IMG/VR virus record: IMGVR_UViG_3300042260_000529
Location: 1 to 23,804 of that record
Direction: 5' to 3' (one strand)
DNA length: 23,804 nucleotides
Origin: a virus
This document shows positions 1-9,077 of the stretch, piece after piece. Position numbers and translations under genes: made by a program. Each line of letters opens with the position of its first letter. The stretch's first letter is position 1. Below the pieces are notes generated by a model. It searched no databases and was not told the origin of the DNA. It worked only from the letters and a program-made list of their open reading frames with translations.

Positions 1-318
1 AGTAACTGATATGTTTGATTGATTATCAAAAGATGCAGTGACTGTAGCAACTTGAGATACATCCGCGGGTGGTAAATTGGTGATTTGTGAACCATCACCT
101 TTAAAATATGAAGCCGTTACAGCACCGATTAAGTTTATTGAACCAGTTGTAGTTGCATCAGTAACTAATACTGATTGTATAGATGGTGTTCCATTATCTT
201 TTTCAAAAAATATTCGACCATCATAGGTATTTATCGCCAACTCTCCTAATTCTAAGGAGCTGGTTGTAGGAACTTTACCCTGAACTGCTGTTCTCTTTAA
301 CTTTAATACTTGTGCCAT
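1..318 (-). CDS. Tail fibre protein, N-terminal part (runs off the window)
   Basis: This is a partial gene: the ATG is at 318 and the frame is still open at base 1, so only the first 106 residues are visible. It begins MAQVLKLKRTAVQG and continues with a GELAINTYDGRIFFEKDN segment. That start is closely related to the 212-aa fibre at 1573-2211 and more distantly to the other fibres here. Residues around 75-85 carry the GDGS-x-(I/L)T motif shared by neighbouring fibres. It is probably a structural component of the tail or distal fibre. No good Shine-Dalgarno sequence precedes the start (the nearest purine tract is GGCAAG), unlike most structural genes in the window. The assignment to the fibre family is firm from paralogy; the receptor or exact virion position is unknown. 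Confidence 0.75.
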   Translation of the reverse strand, partial: MAQVLKLKRTAVQGKVPTTSSLELGELAINTYDGRIFFEKDNGTPSIQSVLVTDATTTGSINLIGAVTASYFKGDGSQITNLPPADVSQVATVTASFDNQSNISVT

Positions 319-362
319 ATGTATGACTTGCCAATTTCATTATGTAATTACTTAAATTAGAA

Positions 363-380
363 ACTCCTTATATAAGGAGT
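363..380 (-). terminator. Perfect 7-bp inverted repeat after the S74 fibre gene
   Basis: The arms ACTCCTT and AAGGAGT flank ATAT, immediately downstream of the 388-1530 gene on the minus strand. A weak, interrupted T-rich stretch follows. It may be a terminator or a processing hairpin separating this gene from the next fibre. The arm also looks like a Shine-Dalgarno sequence, but it lies about 45 nt from the next ATG, too far to serve it. Confidence 0.4.
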
Positions 381-387
381 GTTGGAA

Positions 388-1530
388 TTATTTTCCGTTT
401 TCTAATTTTTCAATTTTGTTTCTTAATTCGTCAATCTGATATTGTTGTTCTTTAATACCTTCAATTAACAATGCAACTAACTTATCGTATTTAACTGCTT
501 TATATCCACTTTCTCTCGTCTGAACTAATTGTGGTAATACTGCCTCAATTTCTTGTGCGATTACACCCACATCGTTTCCTTCATATCCGTGCTCAATTTT
601 GTTCTCTTCTTTCCAATCGTAAGTATAACCACCAATCTTTTCAATTTTTTCCAATGCTTTTTCGATTGGAGTTACGTTTTCTTTGAAACGAATATCAGAA
701 GATGAATACGCAACAATGTCGTTTGTAGCATCTATTCTACCAGCAGTAGCAGATGCAGCCATACCTATACCTAATGAATTAAATTCAACGTTTGATGTAG
801 ATGCTAATGCTAAGTTAGTTCTTGCAGTTGATACATTAGATAAATCAGATAAGTTTGATGCTTTTGATAATTTACCATCTACCAATGTTGTTAAACCAGA
901 ATCACCAGATGCAAGTGATGCCGATATTTCTATCAAAGTATCAAATGCTGCCGATGCACCACCAATCAAATCCGTTAATTCTTGTTGAACGTATGCGGTT
1001 GTTGCAATTTGTGTTGAATTAGTATTTGATGCTGCAGTTGGTGCTACTGGAGTACCTGTAAATTCCGGTGAAGTAAACATCGTTGCTTTACTTTCGTTTG
1101 TTACGTTTCCTAATGATAAGAAAGTTTTAACCGAAGAAGCAGAGCCACTAACTACTGCTAATGAATTGTTGTAATCTAAAACGTTTGCATCAAAATTTGT
1201 AATTGTATCAGCATTAACTTGAGATGAACCACTAATAGTTCCAGCAGGTAATAAAGATGTTACTTGAGCAGAAGATGATACAATACCATCTCCACCTGTA
1301 TTTAAATATCTAGCATCAAAATCGGTTGTAAGTTGAGATGAACCTGATACTATACCAGTTCCACCAAATGTCAAACCACTACCATTACCACTAAATGTTC
1401 CACCTGTGAATGAGGCACCTTGATATGAACCACTAAATGAACCACTATACACACCACCTGCAGGTAGGGTAAATGTTGCACCATTTGCGAATGTTAGTGA
1501 ACCTGAAACTATTGGACTATGTATTATCAT
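388..1530 (-). CDS. Tail fibre with C-terminal peptidase S74 chaperone domain
   Basis: This 380-aa fibre starts at ATG 1530 behind a purine-rich leader (AAGGAAAAAGAGAG). Residues 1-60 are Gly/Ser-rich beta-type repeats (SGSFSGS, FTGGTFSGNGSG). Residues 60-110 carry the GIVSGSSQ-type repeats typical of all fibres here. A central part with short helical stretches follows. Residues 277-380 form an intramolecular chaperone of auto-processing (S74) type: SSDIRFKENV, GGYTYDW, GVIAQEIE, YKAVKYDKL, then a C-terminal coiled coil. In this family the domain helps trimerise the fibre and cleaves itself at a Ser-Asp near its start; SSD at 277-279 is the candidate. The last 130 residues or so nearly duplicate the end of the 1283-aa fibre. 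No enzymatic tailspike domain was recognised. Confidence 0.88.
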   Translation of the reverse strand: MIIHSPIVSGSLTFANGATFTLPAGGVYSGSFSGSYQGASFTGGTFSGNGSGLTFGGTGIVSGSSQLTTDFDARYLNTGGDGIVSSSAQVTSLLPAGTISGSSQVNADTITNFDANVLDYNNSLAVVSGSASSVKTFLSLGNVTNESKATMFTSPEFTGTPVAPTAASNTNSTQIATTAYVQQELTDLIGGASAAFDTLIEISASLASGDSGLTTLVDGKLSKASNLSDLSNVSTARTNLALASTSNVEFNSLGIGMAASATAGRIDATNDIVAYSSSDIRFKENVTPIEKALEKIEKIGGYTYDWKEENKIEHGYEGNDVGVIAQEIEAVLPQLVQTRESGYKAVKYDKLVALLIEGIKEQQYQIDELRNKIEKLENGK

Positions 1531-1556
1531 CTCTCTTTTTCCTTAAATTATTTGCT

Positions 1557-1564
1557 TATAAATA
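1557..1564 (-). promoter_or_regulatory. Candidate late promoter octamer (TATTTATA on the minus strand)
   Basis: The minus-strand TATATTTATA lies about 27 nt before the fibre start at 1530, leaving a short leader with a purine-rich ribosome-binding site. The same octamer or a one- or two-base variant stands upstream of seven other genes in this window. It resembles in composition, but does not equal, the T4 late -10 element (TATAAATA). The assignment is by recurrence and position only. Confidence 0.4.
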
Positions 1565-1572
1565 TATATTTT

Positions 1573-2211
1573 TTAAATAGAACCTCCATCAATTTGTGTT
1601 ATAGTTGTTGCATTTGCAGTTCCGGTCACATCACCATTCAAAGTTATTTGTGCAGAACCACTAAATACACCCAAAACATTCACTTGATTTGTGATTGCAG
1701 TTGATAATCCACTAATGTTATTTGAATCAACTGAACCGCTTACGATATGACCACCTTTTGCTACAACTACATAACCACTTTCTTGTGTTGCGAATGTAAT
1801 CGTAATTGTATTATCATCCGTATGTCTTAAAGTTGATGGTATAATTTGATAGCCATTAGAATCATACACTTGAGCAATTGCGTTTGGAGTATCTAAATTA
1901 TGATTTACTACCCATGTCGATGAGTTAGCAAATGAACGTTGGACAGTTGCATTTTGTGATACTGATATACCTGTCAATCTACTACCATCACCAACAAATC
2001 CAGATGCAGTAATTGCACCGGTTAAGTTTATAGAACCTGTTATTGGATTTGAAGTATTAGTAGCAACTAATTCTTGTATAGTATCATTTCCTTTTTTAAA
2101 GAAAACTTTACCATCATTAACGTTCATAGCAATTTCACCATATTCTAACGAACCAGTAGAGGGAACTGCCCCACTTGTAGTGGAACGTTTGAATTTAATG
2201 ATTTGTGCCAT
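1573..2211 (-). CDS. Short tail fibre / fibre-associated protein
   Basis: A 212-aa fibre-family protein, ATG at 2211. The N-terminus MAQIIKFKRSTTSGAVP and a GEIAMNVNDGKVFFKKGND segment match the partial fibre at 1-318. Residues 72-84 contain the FVGDGSRLTG motif shared with the 223-aa and 899-aa fibres. Residues 90-145 (SWVVNHNLDTPNAIAQVYD and an ITITFATQESGYVVVAK strand pair) look like a small beta domain found in phage fibre proteins. It ends in IDGGSI, a C-terminal signature also seen, slightly changed, in the 899-aa and 223-aa proteins. The RBS is weak (CGGAATA). It lacks an S74 chaperone. It may be a connector or knob, but its exact role is not visible. Confidence 0.75.
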   Translation of the reverse strand: MAQIIKFKRSTTSGAVPSTGSLEYGEIAMNVNDGKVFFKKGNDTIQELVATNTSNPITGSINLTGAITASGFVGDGSRLTGISVSQNATVQRSFANSSTWVVNHNLDTPNAIAQVYDSNGYQIIPSTLRHTDDNTITITFATQESGYVVVAKGGHIVSGSVDSNNISGLSTAITNQVNVLGVFSGSAQITLNGDVTGTANATTITQIDGGSI

Positions 2212-2229
2212 ATTTTATATTCCGTTTAC

Positions 2230-2237
2230 TATAAGTA
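2230..2237 (-). promoter_or_regulatory. Candidate late promoter octamer (TACTTATA on the minus strand)
   Basis: This lies about 19 nt before the 2211 start, in the 27-bp gap after the 1283-aa fibre gene. It differs by one base from the octamer at 1557, 6117, 9051 and 13417. The short distance to the ATG makes a very short leader if it is a -10 element, so confidence is low. Confidence 0.25.
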
Positions 2238-2238
2238 T

Positions 2239-5200
2239 TTATTTGTTTTCTAATTCAGTTACTTTAGCAGAAAGTTCCTTAACTGCTTGAATTAATACTG
2301 AAACTAACTTATCATATTTAACTGCTTTATATCCATTTTCACGAGTTTGAACTAATTCAGGTGCGATTGTTTCAATTTCTTGTGCAATAACCCCTAAATC
2401 ATGTCCTTCGTATCCATGTTCTATTTTGTTTTCTTCTTTCCAATCAAACTCATACCCACCGATTTGGTTAATTTTATCTAATGCGTTTTGGATTGGGGTG
2501 ATATTATCTTTAAATCTTCTATCTGATGATGAATATGCAACAATATCATTTGTAGCATCAATTCTACCGGTAGTTCCACTTGCTACCATTCCAATTCCTA
2601 ATGAGCCAAATTGAACGTTAGCAGATGTTCCACCACCAGTTGTTGATGAAAGTGTTACTTGTGATGAACCGGAAACTACACCATTTCCTGCATTTAATGT
2701 TGTAATATTTGCAGTTCCTAATGTGGTTGAACCTGTTACTTCTAAATTACCTACAAACGCAGTATCCGTTCCATTATGATAAATTCCAGATGAACTAATA
2801 TGGTCACCACCGATACCCATAATTAATTTATTTATAGGCATTCCAACTTCTTCACCTAACGAACCTGTATTACGAGGACCTGAAATCAACATACCACCGC
2901 TATATGAACTACCACTTGATTTTTGATAAATCCATCTTTCGTTTTCGGAATCCCATAATAATGAACCAGTTCCTTGAGTAGAACCCGAATCAAATACTGA
3001 TATACCACCAAATCTAACTGCAGGTGTATCGTTATTTAAGTAAATAATATTTGTTCCAATTGATACTGCTGATGCTGTTATATTTTCTAATGATGATGAA
3101 CCTTGAACGATTAAATCACCACTAATATACATCGAACCAGTAATAGTTTGAGTTTGAGTAAATATATTTGCTACATCTACTCTCGCAAATGAACCTGTTT
3201 CACTTTCAGTTATAAAACTTCCACTTTGTGAACCTAAATTAGACCATTTAGTATCATTTGATGCAGTATAATTACCGATTGTATTAAATTTAGTATCAAC
3301 CGAACCAGTGTAAGTTGCAAGAGTTGAATCTTTTGTCTCTTGTGATGCACTAAATGAGTTTAAGTTTGTTAAAGCTGTATCAACTGAACCAGTATATGTT
3401 CCTAATGTTGTATTTTTTGTTTCTTGTGAAGATGTAAACGCTTCTAATGCATCCAATCTAACATCTTGTGAACCAGTATCACCTTCTAATGCATCTAATC
3501 TATAATCAACTGATGCTGAGAATACGTTAAATCCACTTACCCCACCGATTGTAATTTGTGAAGACCCACTCACTACACCTTCAACATCTAATTTAGTCTT
3601 AATCGTTGTATTGATTGAAGAACTAAATGAATTTAATGTAGTTAAATTAGTATCTATTGAACCAGTATATGTTCCTAATGTTGTATTTTTAGTTTCTTGT
3701 GATGCACTAAACGTATTAAGTGGTAATAATATACTTACAATTTGTGAAGAACCACTAATTACACCATCGGTATTTAATTTATTTTTAACACCCGTTGTAA
3801 ATGTTGATGAATTTGTATCTAAACTTAATGTTACATCGCCAGTTGTACCACCACCGGTTAAACCATTACCTGCTGCTACTGCAGTAATATCTGCTACAGC
3901 AATTGCATTTAAAATTGCTTCCGTTCTCCAGTTTACATATTCTTTTGTTGCACCTGCAGTAAAAATGAATGTATCATTTAATGAAGCAGATGTAATTGAA
4001 CCGGTATCCAATTGAGCAGAAGATGTTACACTATAAAAAGCAGAATCTCTAATTGAACCTTGCGTTCCATAATCCCATTCACCGATTAATTGTTTAAATG
4101 ATGCTGAATATGCATATCTGATATCTAATGAAGCGGTTACTTGTGAAGAACCACTTACAACCGAATCTCCGTTTATTTCTAAATAACGAGTATCTAATGA
4201 AGCGGTTACTTGTGAAGACCCACTAATTACACCATCTACATTTAATTTATCTTTTACATTTGTATCAAAATTGGTAATAGTATCGGCGTTCACTTGTGAA
4301 GACCCACTAAATACTCCTTCAATATCTAATTTATCTTTTACATTTGTATCAAAATTAGTAATTGAATCTGCATTTACTTGCGTTGAACCACTAAATACTC
4401 CTTCAATATCCAATCTATTTTTAATACCACTTGAGTAATTTGTAGTTTGGGTTAAATCAACCTGTGATGAACCACTAATAACATCATCGCCATCTATTTC
4501 TAAAAATGTAAATTTAAGTGCATCTACTACTTGTGCAGAACCAGATACTACTCCTTCTGCGTTTAAACGAGTTTTAATACCACTTGAGTAATTTGTAGTT
4601 TGGGTTAAATCAACCTGTGATGAACCAGAAACTACGTCATCACCATCTATTTCTAAGAATGTAAATTTGAGAGCATCTACTACTTGTGCAGAACCAGATA
4701 CTACACCATCGCCACCTGCTAATAATAATTTACTTTCACTACCTAGTTTACCACCTTTCCAAAAGTCGTTTGTAGCATCCCAAAGTAATGAACCACTAAT
4801 AGTTGAACCGCCTGTTGCATCTTTGGTAATAATACCTGCAGTTGTAGCAGAACCACCATAGTTCAATTCTAATATATTTTCACCAATATTAACTTGTGTA
4901 GAGTTAATTTGTGTTGTTGTTCCTAATACTGAAAGGTCACCATTAATTGTTACATTTGTTCCATTTACACCAATTGCAGTTCTTAACGATGATGTATAAT
5001 CTTGTATTCCATCAATTCTAGTTTCGTGGTCAGATGCAGTGGCGTATAATGCGTTTAATCCTGCATTTACCGAACCAGTATATGTTGCTAATGTTGAGTT
5101 TTTTGTATCTTGAGATGCGGTATAGGTGTGAATTGATATTAAATCTAAATCAACCGAACCAGTGTAAGTTCCTAATGTTGTAAATTTACTATCAACCGAA

Positions 5201-6090
5201 CCGGTATAAGTTGCAAGAGTAGAGTTTTTAGTGTTTTGTGATGATGTAAATGCATTTAGTAATGATACTGAATTGTTTACACTACCACTATTTGTTTCTA
5301 ATTGGTCTAATCTATTATCTACGGATTGTGAGAAACTACCACTTAAATAAACAATTCTACTCTCATGATTTGATGCAGTTCCAAACAATTCAACTATTGA
5401 AGCAGTTGCAGAAGCTGTATATGGTGCTAATGTTGAAAACTTAGCATCAACTGAACCAGTGTAAGTTGCTAATGTTGTAAATTTAGTTGCATGATTTGAT
5501 GCAGTTCCAAACAATTCAACTATTGAAGCGGTTGTAGAACCGGTAACTGATGCTAATGTTAAAAACTTAGTATCAACCGAACCAGTATAAGTTGCAAGAG
5601 TAGAGTTTTTAGTTTCTTGTGATGCAGTAAAATTTAATAAACTAGAATCTTTTACACCACCATATAAATTATTGGCATATACATTTCTATATTTTTTATC
5701 AGTAGACCCAATGTCAAACGTATTATCGTTATTTGGGATTAATGAACTACTTAATTCACCTGTAAATACAATATTATCAGTATCTTCATTACCAAACGTA
5801 ATTAATGAACCACTAAATGTAATATTACCTGCAATAGTTGCATTACCACCTAATGTTAAATTTTGAGCAGTAATATCTCCACTAAGAGTTAATGCAGAAC
5901 CTGAAATTGTTCCCACTATTTGTAAATTTCCGGTATTTGTTTCCGTTAATTTTACTAATGTAATATTATCGTTAGATGCACTACTTTTACCAACTTGAAT
6001 TGTTGCTAACGTACTATTATAAAATAGTTCTGATTGTTCCAATGAAGTTGGGGTAGTAGACCCTCTTCTTAATTTTAATATTGCAGCCAT
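2239..6090 (-). CDS. Long tail fibre with repeats and C-terminal S74 chaperone
   Basis: This is the largest gene here (1283 aa), ATG at 6090, with AGGAA about 15 nt upstream. The N-terminus (MAAILKLRRGSTTP) matches the fibre-family start. The shaft consists of two intermixed repeat types: helical units of the TLATYTGSVDTKF kind with SQ-ETK-type spacers, and (G/D)(V/D)(V/I)SGSSQV units. Two copies of a beta module ending in GSLLWD lie at about residues 375-460 and 970-1060; two more are in the 899-aa fibre. Residues 1188-1283 form the S74 intramolecular chaperone (SSDRRFKDNI, GGYEFDW, GVIAQEIE, YKAVKYDKL), with SSD at 1188-1190 the likely self-cleavage site. It is probably a trimeric distal fibre that sets host specificity. 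The repeat-rich sequence is a recombination hot spot in principle. Confidence 0.88.
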   Translation of the reverse strand: MAAILKLRRGSTTPTSLEQSELFYNSTLATIQVGKSSASNDNITLVKLTETNTGNLQIVGTISGSALTLSGDITAQNLTLGGNATIAGNITFSGSLITFGNEDTDNIVFTGELSSSLIPNNDNTFDIGSTDKKYRNVYANNLYGGVKDSSLLNFTASQETKNSTLATYTGSVDTKFLTLASVTGSTTASIVELFGTASNHATKFTTLATYTGSVDAKFSTLAPYTASATASIVELFGTASNHESRIVYLSGSFSQSVDNRLDQLETNSGSVNNSVSLLNAFTSSQNTKNSTLATYTGSVDSKFTTLGTYTGSVDLDLISIHTYTASQDTKNSTLATYTGSVNAGLNALYATASDHETRIDGIQDYTSSLRTAIGVNGTNVTINGDLSVLGTTTQINSTQVNIGENILELNYGGSATTAGIITKDATGGSTISGSLLWDATNDFWKGGKLGSESKLLLAGGDGVVSGSAQVVDALKFTFLEIDGDDVVSGSSQVDLTQTTNYSSGIKTRLNAEGVVSGSAQVVDALKFTFLEIDGDDVISGSSQVDLTQTTNYSSGIKNRLDIEGVFSGSTQVNADSITNFDTNVKDKLDIEGVFSGSSQVNADTITNFDTNVKDKLNVDGVISGSSQVTASLDTRYLEINGDSVVSGSSQVTASLDIRYAYSASFKQLIGEWDYGTQGSIRDSAFYSVTSSAQLDTGSITSASLNDTFIFTAGATKEYVNWRTEAILNAIAVADITAVAAGNGLTGGGTTGDVTLSLDTNSSTFTTGVKNKLNTDGVISGSSQIVSILLPLNTFSASQETKNTTLGTYTGSIDTNLTTLNSFSSSINTTIKTKLDVEGVVSGSSQITIGGVSGFNVFSASVDYRLDALEGDTGSQDVRLDALEAFTSSQETKNTTLGTYTGSVDTALTNLNSFSASQETKDSTLATYTGSVDTKFNTIGNYTASNDTKWSNLGSQSGSFITESETGSFARVDVANIFTQTQTITGSMYISGDLIVQGSSSLENITASAVSIGTNIIYLNNDTPAVRFGGISVFDSGSTQGTGSLLWDSENERWIYQKSSGSSYSGGMLISGPRNTGSLGEEVGMPINKLIMGIGGDHISSSGIYHNGTDTAFVGNLEVTGSTTLGTANITTLNAGNGVVSGSSQVTLSSTTGGGTSANVQFGSLGIGMVASGTTGRIDATNDIVAYSSSDRRFKDNITPIQNALDKINQIGGYEFDWKEENKIEHGYEGHDLGVIAQEIETIAPELVQTRENGYKAVKYDKLVSVLIQAVKELSAKVTELENK
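4421..4726 (-). repeat. Two-copy tandem repeat, period 153 bp, inside the long fibre gene
   Basis: Bases from 4421 recur from 4574 with a 153-bp offset and only scattered substitutions. At protein level each unit is 51 residues, containing VVDALKFTFLEIDGDD, a VSGSSQV unit and LTQTTNYSSGIK. The period is a multiple of three, so copies can be gained or lost without breaking the frame. This is the most recent-looking duplication in the fibre shaft; the other repeats are shorter and more diverged. Confidence 0.85.
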
Positions 6091-6116
6091 TTATTGTGAT
6101 TTCCTATTTTATTTCA

Positions 6117-6124
6117 TATAAATA
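6117..6124 (-). promoter_or_regulatory. Candidate late promoter octamer (TATTTATA on the minus strand)
   Basis: Minus-strand TATTTATATTTATATG lies about 27 nt before the 6090 start, the same spacing as at 1557/1530. It is in a 158-bp gap that also holds the terminator of the preceding fibre gene, as expected for a new transcription unit. A related TATAAGTA (plus strand) is at about 6171. Confidence 0.45.
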
Positions 6125-6195
6125 TAAATAATTGGTAAATTTCCCCCAGACATAATGCCATTTACACTTATATAAGTATTGTAAAACCAAAAGTT

Positions 6196-6226
6196 AAAAA
6201 AAAATCCCCCACTAATGTGAGGGATT
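6196..6226 (-). terminator. Strong intrinsic terminator of the 899-aa fibre gene
   Basis: On the minus strand the 10-bp stem AATCCCTCAC / GTGGGGGATT (one G-T wobble) closes a 4-nt ATTA loop and runs into a tract of nine Ts. It sits just after the stop codon at 6249. Confidence 0.9.
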
Positions 6227-6248
6227 CTTATTTTTTTATTTAGATTGG

Positions 6249-8948
6249 TTAGAACGTTCCACCATCAATTTCGTTTGAAGCAACGAATGAAGAACCATTC
6301 CATTGAATCAAATCACCTGCATTTGAAGGTGCAACCGAAATTAATTTTTTACTTCCGTTCGATACTACAAATGCATTTGCAGTTAAACCATTAATTACTA
6401 AATCAGATGTAATAGTAACGTTAGAACCAGCATCAGTAATATGTGAATCTACTAATAGACCACTTGCACCGATTACTTGAACTGAACCAGAAGTTGGAGT
6501 TGCATTTAATCTAGCGAATTGTTTTTCACTTCCTAATGCTCCACCTTTCCAATAATCATTTGTAGTATCCCAAAGTAATGAACCAGAAGTTGTAGCACCA
6601 CCAGTTACATCTCTAACTACCAAACCACCATTTGCTGCACCAGTTCCATTCAATTCGATAATATTATCACCGATTTGGACAGTTGTAGAATCAATAGTAG
6701 TTGTTGTACCTTGAACGTATAAGTTACCAGTTACACTAACATTACCACCAACTGATAAGTTGTTTTGGATAGATGCTGTTGCGATTGTTACTGAATCAGG
6801 TAATCCGATTGTAACTGTCCCACCTGCACCTAATGTTACTGAACCACCACTTACTGAAATTTCATTTGATGTTCCTTGAACTGTCAATGAAGTATTACCT
6901 TCTACCGCAGTTCCTGCAGTTGAACCATAATCAACTTCGATTGAATTATCAACACCATTTAATGAAATACCCGTACCAGCAACACCTGCTGCTAAACTAG
7001 CTGCGGTTACACCACCTGATTTGATTGTTACATTACCAGATGTTACTGCAAAGTTAGTAGATGAGAATGAAGCAACACCTTTTGCAGTTGTTGAAGCATC
7101 TACACCACTAATTGTAATTGTATTATTTGTTACTGCAGTACTAACACCAGTTGAACCAGTTATTAATAATGATTCTGTCTTTAAGTTGATAGTATCATTA
7201 CCAGTCGAACCACTAAATGCAAGAGTACTAGCAATACCAGTTAATAACGAACCATCTCCTACAAATGAACCACTAAATGAACCACTTAATTCACCAGTTG
7301 TTATTCTTAAACCACTAATTGTAGTTGAATTCAATTGTGATGAACCACTAACAATACCTGCAGGGATATTTGATAAACCTGTGTATGATACTTGTGATGA
7401 ACCGCTAACAACACCTTCAACATTTAATTTGGTTTTAATAGTTGTATCAATTGAACCAGTATAAGTTGCTAATGTTGAGAATTTACTATCAATTGAAGAA
7501 GTATATGAACCGATTGTGTTAAATTTAGTATTTAACGAACCAGTATAAGATGCTAATGTAGAATCTTTTGTTTCTTGAGAACCACTAAATGTTTCTAAAT
7601 TGGTTACACGTGTTCCTAATGAACCCCCGCCACCAATAGATGCTTCAACTGCATCAATTCTAGTTTCGTGGTCTGATGCTGTTCCGAATAATTCAGTATC
7701 TTTAGCTGTTAATGATGAACTAAATGAAGTATATCCAGTTGTAGATGAAATTGTTACTTGTGATGAACCACTAATCACACCATCACTACCTGCCAATAAT
7801 AATTTTGATTCCGAACCACTTACTCCGGCTTTCCAATAATCATTAGTCGAATCCCATAATAAAGAACCAGTTGCAGTATTAGGACTAGTTGCATCCTTAA
7901 CCAATAAACCACCATTTGTTGCACCAGTTCCATTCAATTCGATAATATTATCACCTAATTGAATTGTAGTTGAATCAACAATAGTTTGTGTTCCTGCTAC
8001 AGTCAAATTACCATTAATTGTTACATCTTGACCATTCAATTCAATTGCAGTTTCAAATGCAGATTGAGATGCCTCTAATCTATCAGTTCTTAATTCATGA
8101 TTAGATGCAGTTGAATACAATTCAGTTAATTGAGAATTTACTGAACCTGTATAAGTTGCTAATGTTGAATTTTTAGTGTTTTGAGATGACGTAAATGCGT
8201 GTGTTGCAGTTAAATCTGAATTTATTGAACCAGTATAAGTTGCTAATGTTGAAAATTTAGTATCTATCGAACTTGTATATGAGCCAATTGTACTAAATTT
8301 AGTATCTACCGATGCTGTATAAGTTGCTAATGTAGAATCTTTTGTTTCTTGAGAGCCACTAAATGTTTCTAATGAAGTTACTCTGGCACCAATAGAACCA
8401 CCACCACCTAATGAAGCTTCGATTGTATCAATTCTACCTTCGTGGTTAGATGCAGATGCATATAATTCAGTTATATTTGTAGATGAGGTTACTAATCTGC
8501 TATTTAATGATGAACTAAAATCACTATATCCAGTTGTAGATGAAATTGTTACTTGTGATGAACCACTAACTGTCCCAGTTGGTAATAATGGAGTAATTTG
8601 AGAAGAACCCGAAACTATTCCCGTACCATCTGTGTTTGCAGTTGCTTTAATTTCAACGTTTCCACCTTTATTTAAGATGTATAATTTTTCAGTAGATGTA
8701 TTATAAAATGGAATACCATCTACCGATGTATCATATGAAGCACCAGATAAATCTGGATTTGTTGTACCTTGTAATATTTTGTTTGCTGGTGTTACTGTCG
8801 AACCATCAATACCTACGAATAAGATAGAGTTACCATTAGTTGCCGTAATTCCTGCCGAACCCGTTACAACTAACAATTCACCGGCTCTTTTAGTAGCACT
8901 TGCAACGGATTCCAGCGAACCACGTCTATGTTTGATTATTTGTGCCAT
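6249..8948 (-). CDS. Large repetitive tail fibre protein without S74 domain
   Basis: 899 aa, ATG at 8948 with AAAAAAGGAAAA about 10 nt upstream. The N-terminus MAQIIKHRRGSLESV matches the other fibres. The shaft alternates SGSSQV units, helical LATYTGS-type units and Gly-rich beta stretches (SIGGGGS, two copies). Two copies of the beta module with STT-x-QLGDNIIELNG and GSLLWD-type ends are at about residues 300-390 and 720-810; the same module is twice in the 1283-aa fibre. SFVGDGSLLTGI near residue 560 is the shared GDGS motif. It ends in EIDGGTF, matching the C-termini of the two short fibres and not the S74 fibres. It is thus a separate fibre class that may need a separate chaperone or partner. 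No catalytic domain was seen. Confidence 0.82.
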   Translation of the reverse strand: MAQIIKHRRGSLESVASATKRAGELLVVTGSAGITATNGNSILFVGIDGSTVTPANKILQGTTNPDLSGASYDTSVDGIPFYNTSTEKLYILNKGGNVEIKATANTDGTGIVSGSSQITPLLPTGTVSGSSQVTISSTTGYSDFSSSLNSRLVTSSTNITELYASASNHEGRIDTIEASLGGGGSIGARVTSLETFSGSQETKDSTLATYTASVDTKFSTIGSYTSSIDTKFSTLATYTGSINSDLTATHAFTSSQNTKNSTLATYTGSVNSQLTELYSTASNHELRTDRLEASQSAFETAIELNGQDVTINGNLTVAGTQTIVDSTTIQLGDNIIELNGTGATNGGLLVKDATSPNTATGSLLWDSTNDYWKAGVSGSESKLLLAGSDGVISGSSQVTISSTTGYTSFSSSLTAKDTELFGTASDHETRIDAVEASIGGGGSLGTRVTNLETFSGSQETKDSTLASYTGSLNTKFNTIGSYTSSIDSKFSTLATYTGSIDTTIKTKLNVEGVVSGSSQVSYTGLSNIPAGIVSGSSQLNSTTISGLRITTGELSGSFSGSFVGDGSLLTGIASTLAFSGSTGNDTINLKTESLLITGSTGVSTAVTNNTITISGVDASTTAKGVASFSSTNFAVTSGNVTIKSGGVTAASLAAGVAGTGISLNGVDNSIEVDYGSTAGTAVEGNTSLTVQGTSNEISVSGGSVTLGAGGTVTIGLPDSVTIATASIQNNLSVGGNVSVTGNLYVQGTTTTIDSTTVQIGDNIIELNGTGAANGGLVVRDVTGGATTSGSLLWDTTNDYWKGGALGSEKQFARLNATPTSGSVQVIGASGLLVDSHITDAGSNVTITSDLVINGLTANAFVVSNGSKKLISVAPSNAGDLIQWNGSSFVASNEIDGGTF

Positions 8949-9023
8949 TTAAGTTTTCCTTTTTTAGTTTTTTTGTTAATTATATAACCTTTTTTTTGAG
9001 TTTTAAGGACATATGCCTAATGA

Positions 9024-9046
9024 TAAAACACTATCTAGTGTCGATT
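9024..9046 (-). terminator. Hairpin (ACACTA/TAGTGT) between two fibre genes
   Basis: A perfect inverted repeat ACACTA-TC-TAGTGT at 9028-9041 is followed on the minus strand by TTTATC. It may terminate the 223-aa fibre gene. Alternatively, because the candidate promoter octamer at 9051-9058 lies just upstream, it may be a 5' hairpin at the start of the 899-aa fibre mRNA. Confidence 0.5.
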
Positions 9047-9050
9047 TATG

Positions 9051-9058
9051 TATAAATA
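9051..9058 (-). promoter_or_regulatory. Candidate late promoter octamer (TATTTATA on the minus strand)
   Basis: This is the same octamer as at 1557, 6117 and 13417, but 103 nt before the next start (8948). If functional it gives a leader of roughly 90 nt beginning with a hairpin. The rest of the 129-bp gap is A/T-rich and holds no ORF. Confidence 0.35.
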
Positions 9059-9077
9059 TAAAAATATTTGGGATTAG

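Noticed and set aside
683-7839. Many plus-strand open frames inside the fibre genes (for example 3611-4015, 7021-7464)
   Set aside because: They mirror the repeats of the minus-strand fibres, have no ribosome-binding sites and give low-complexity proteins rich in Val, Pro, Asn and Glu.
2239-8948. Regularly repeated short sequences that could suggest a CRISPR-like array
   Set aside because: The repeats are in frame, unevenly spaced and code for fibre shaft units; there are no equal-length spacers.
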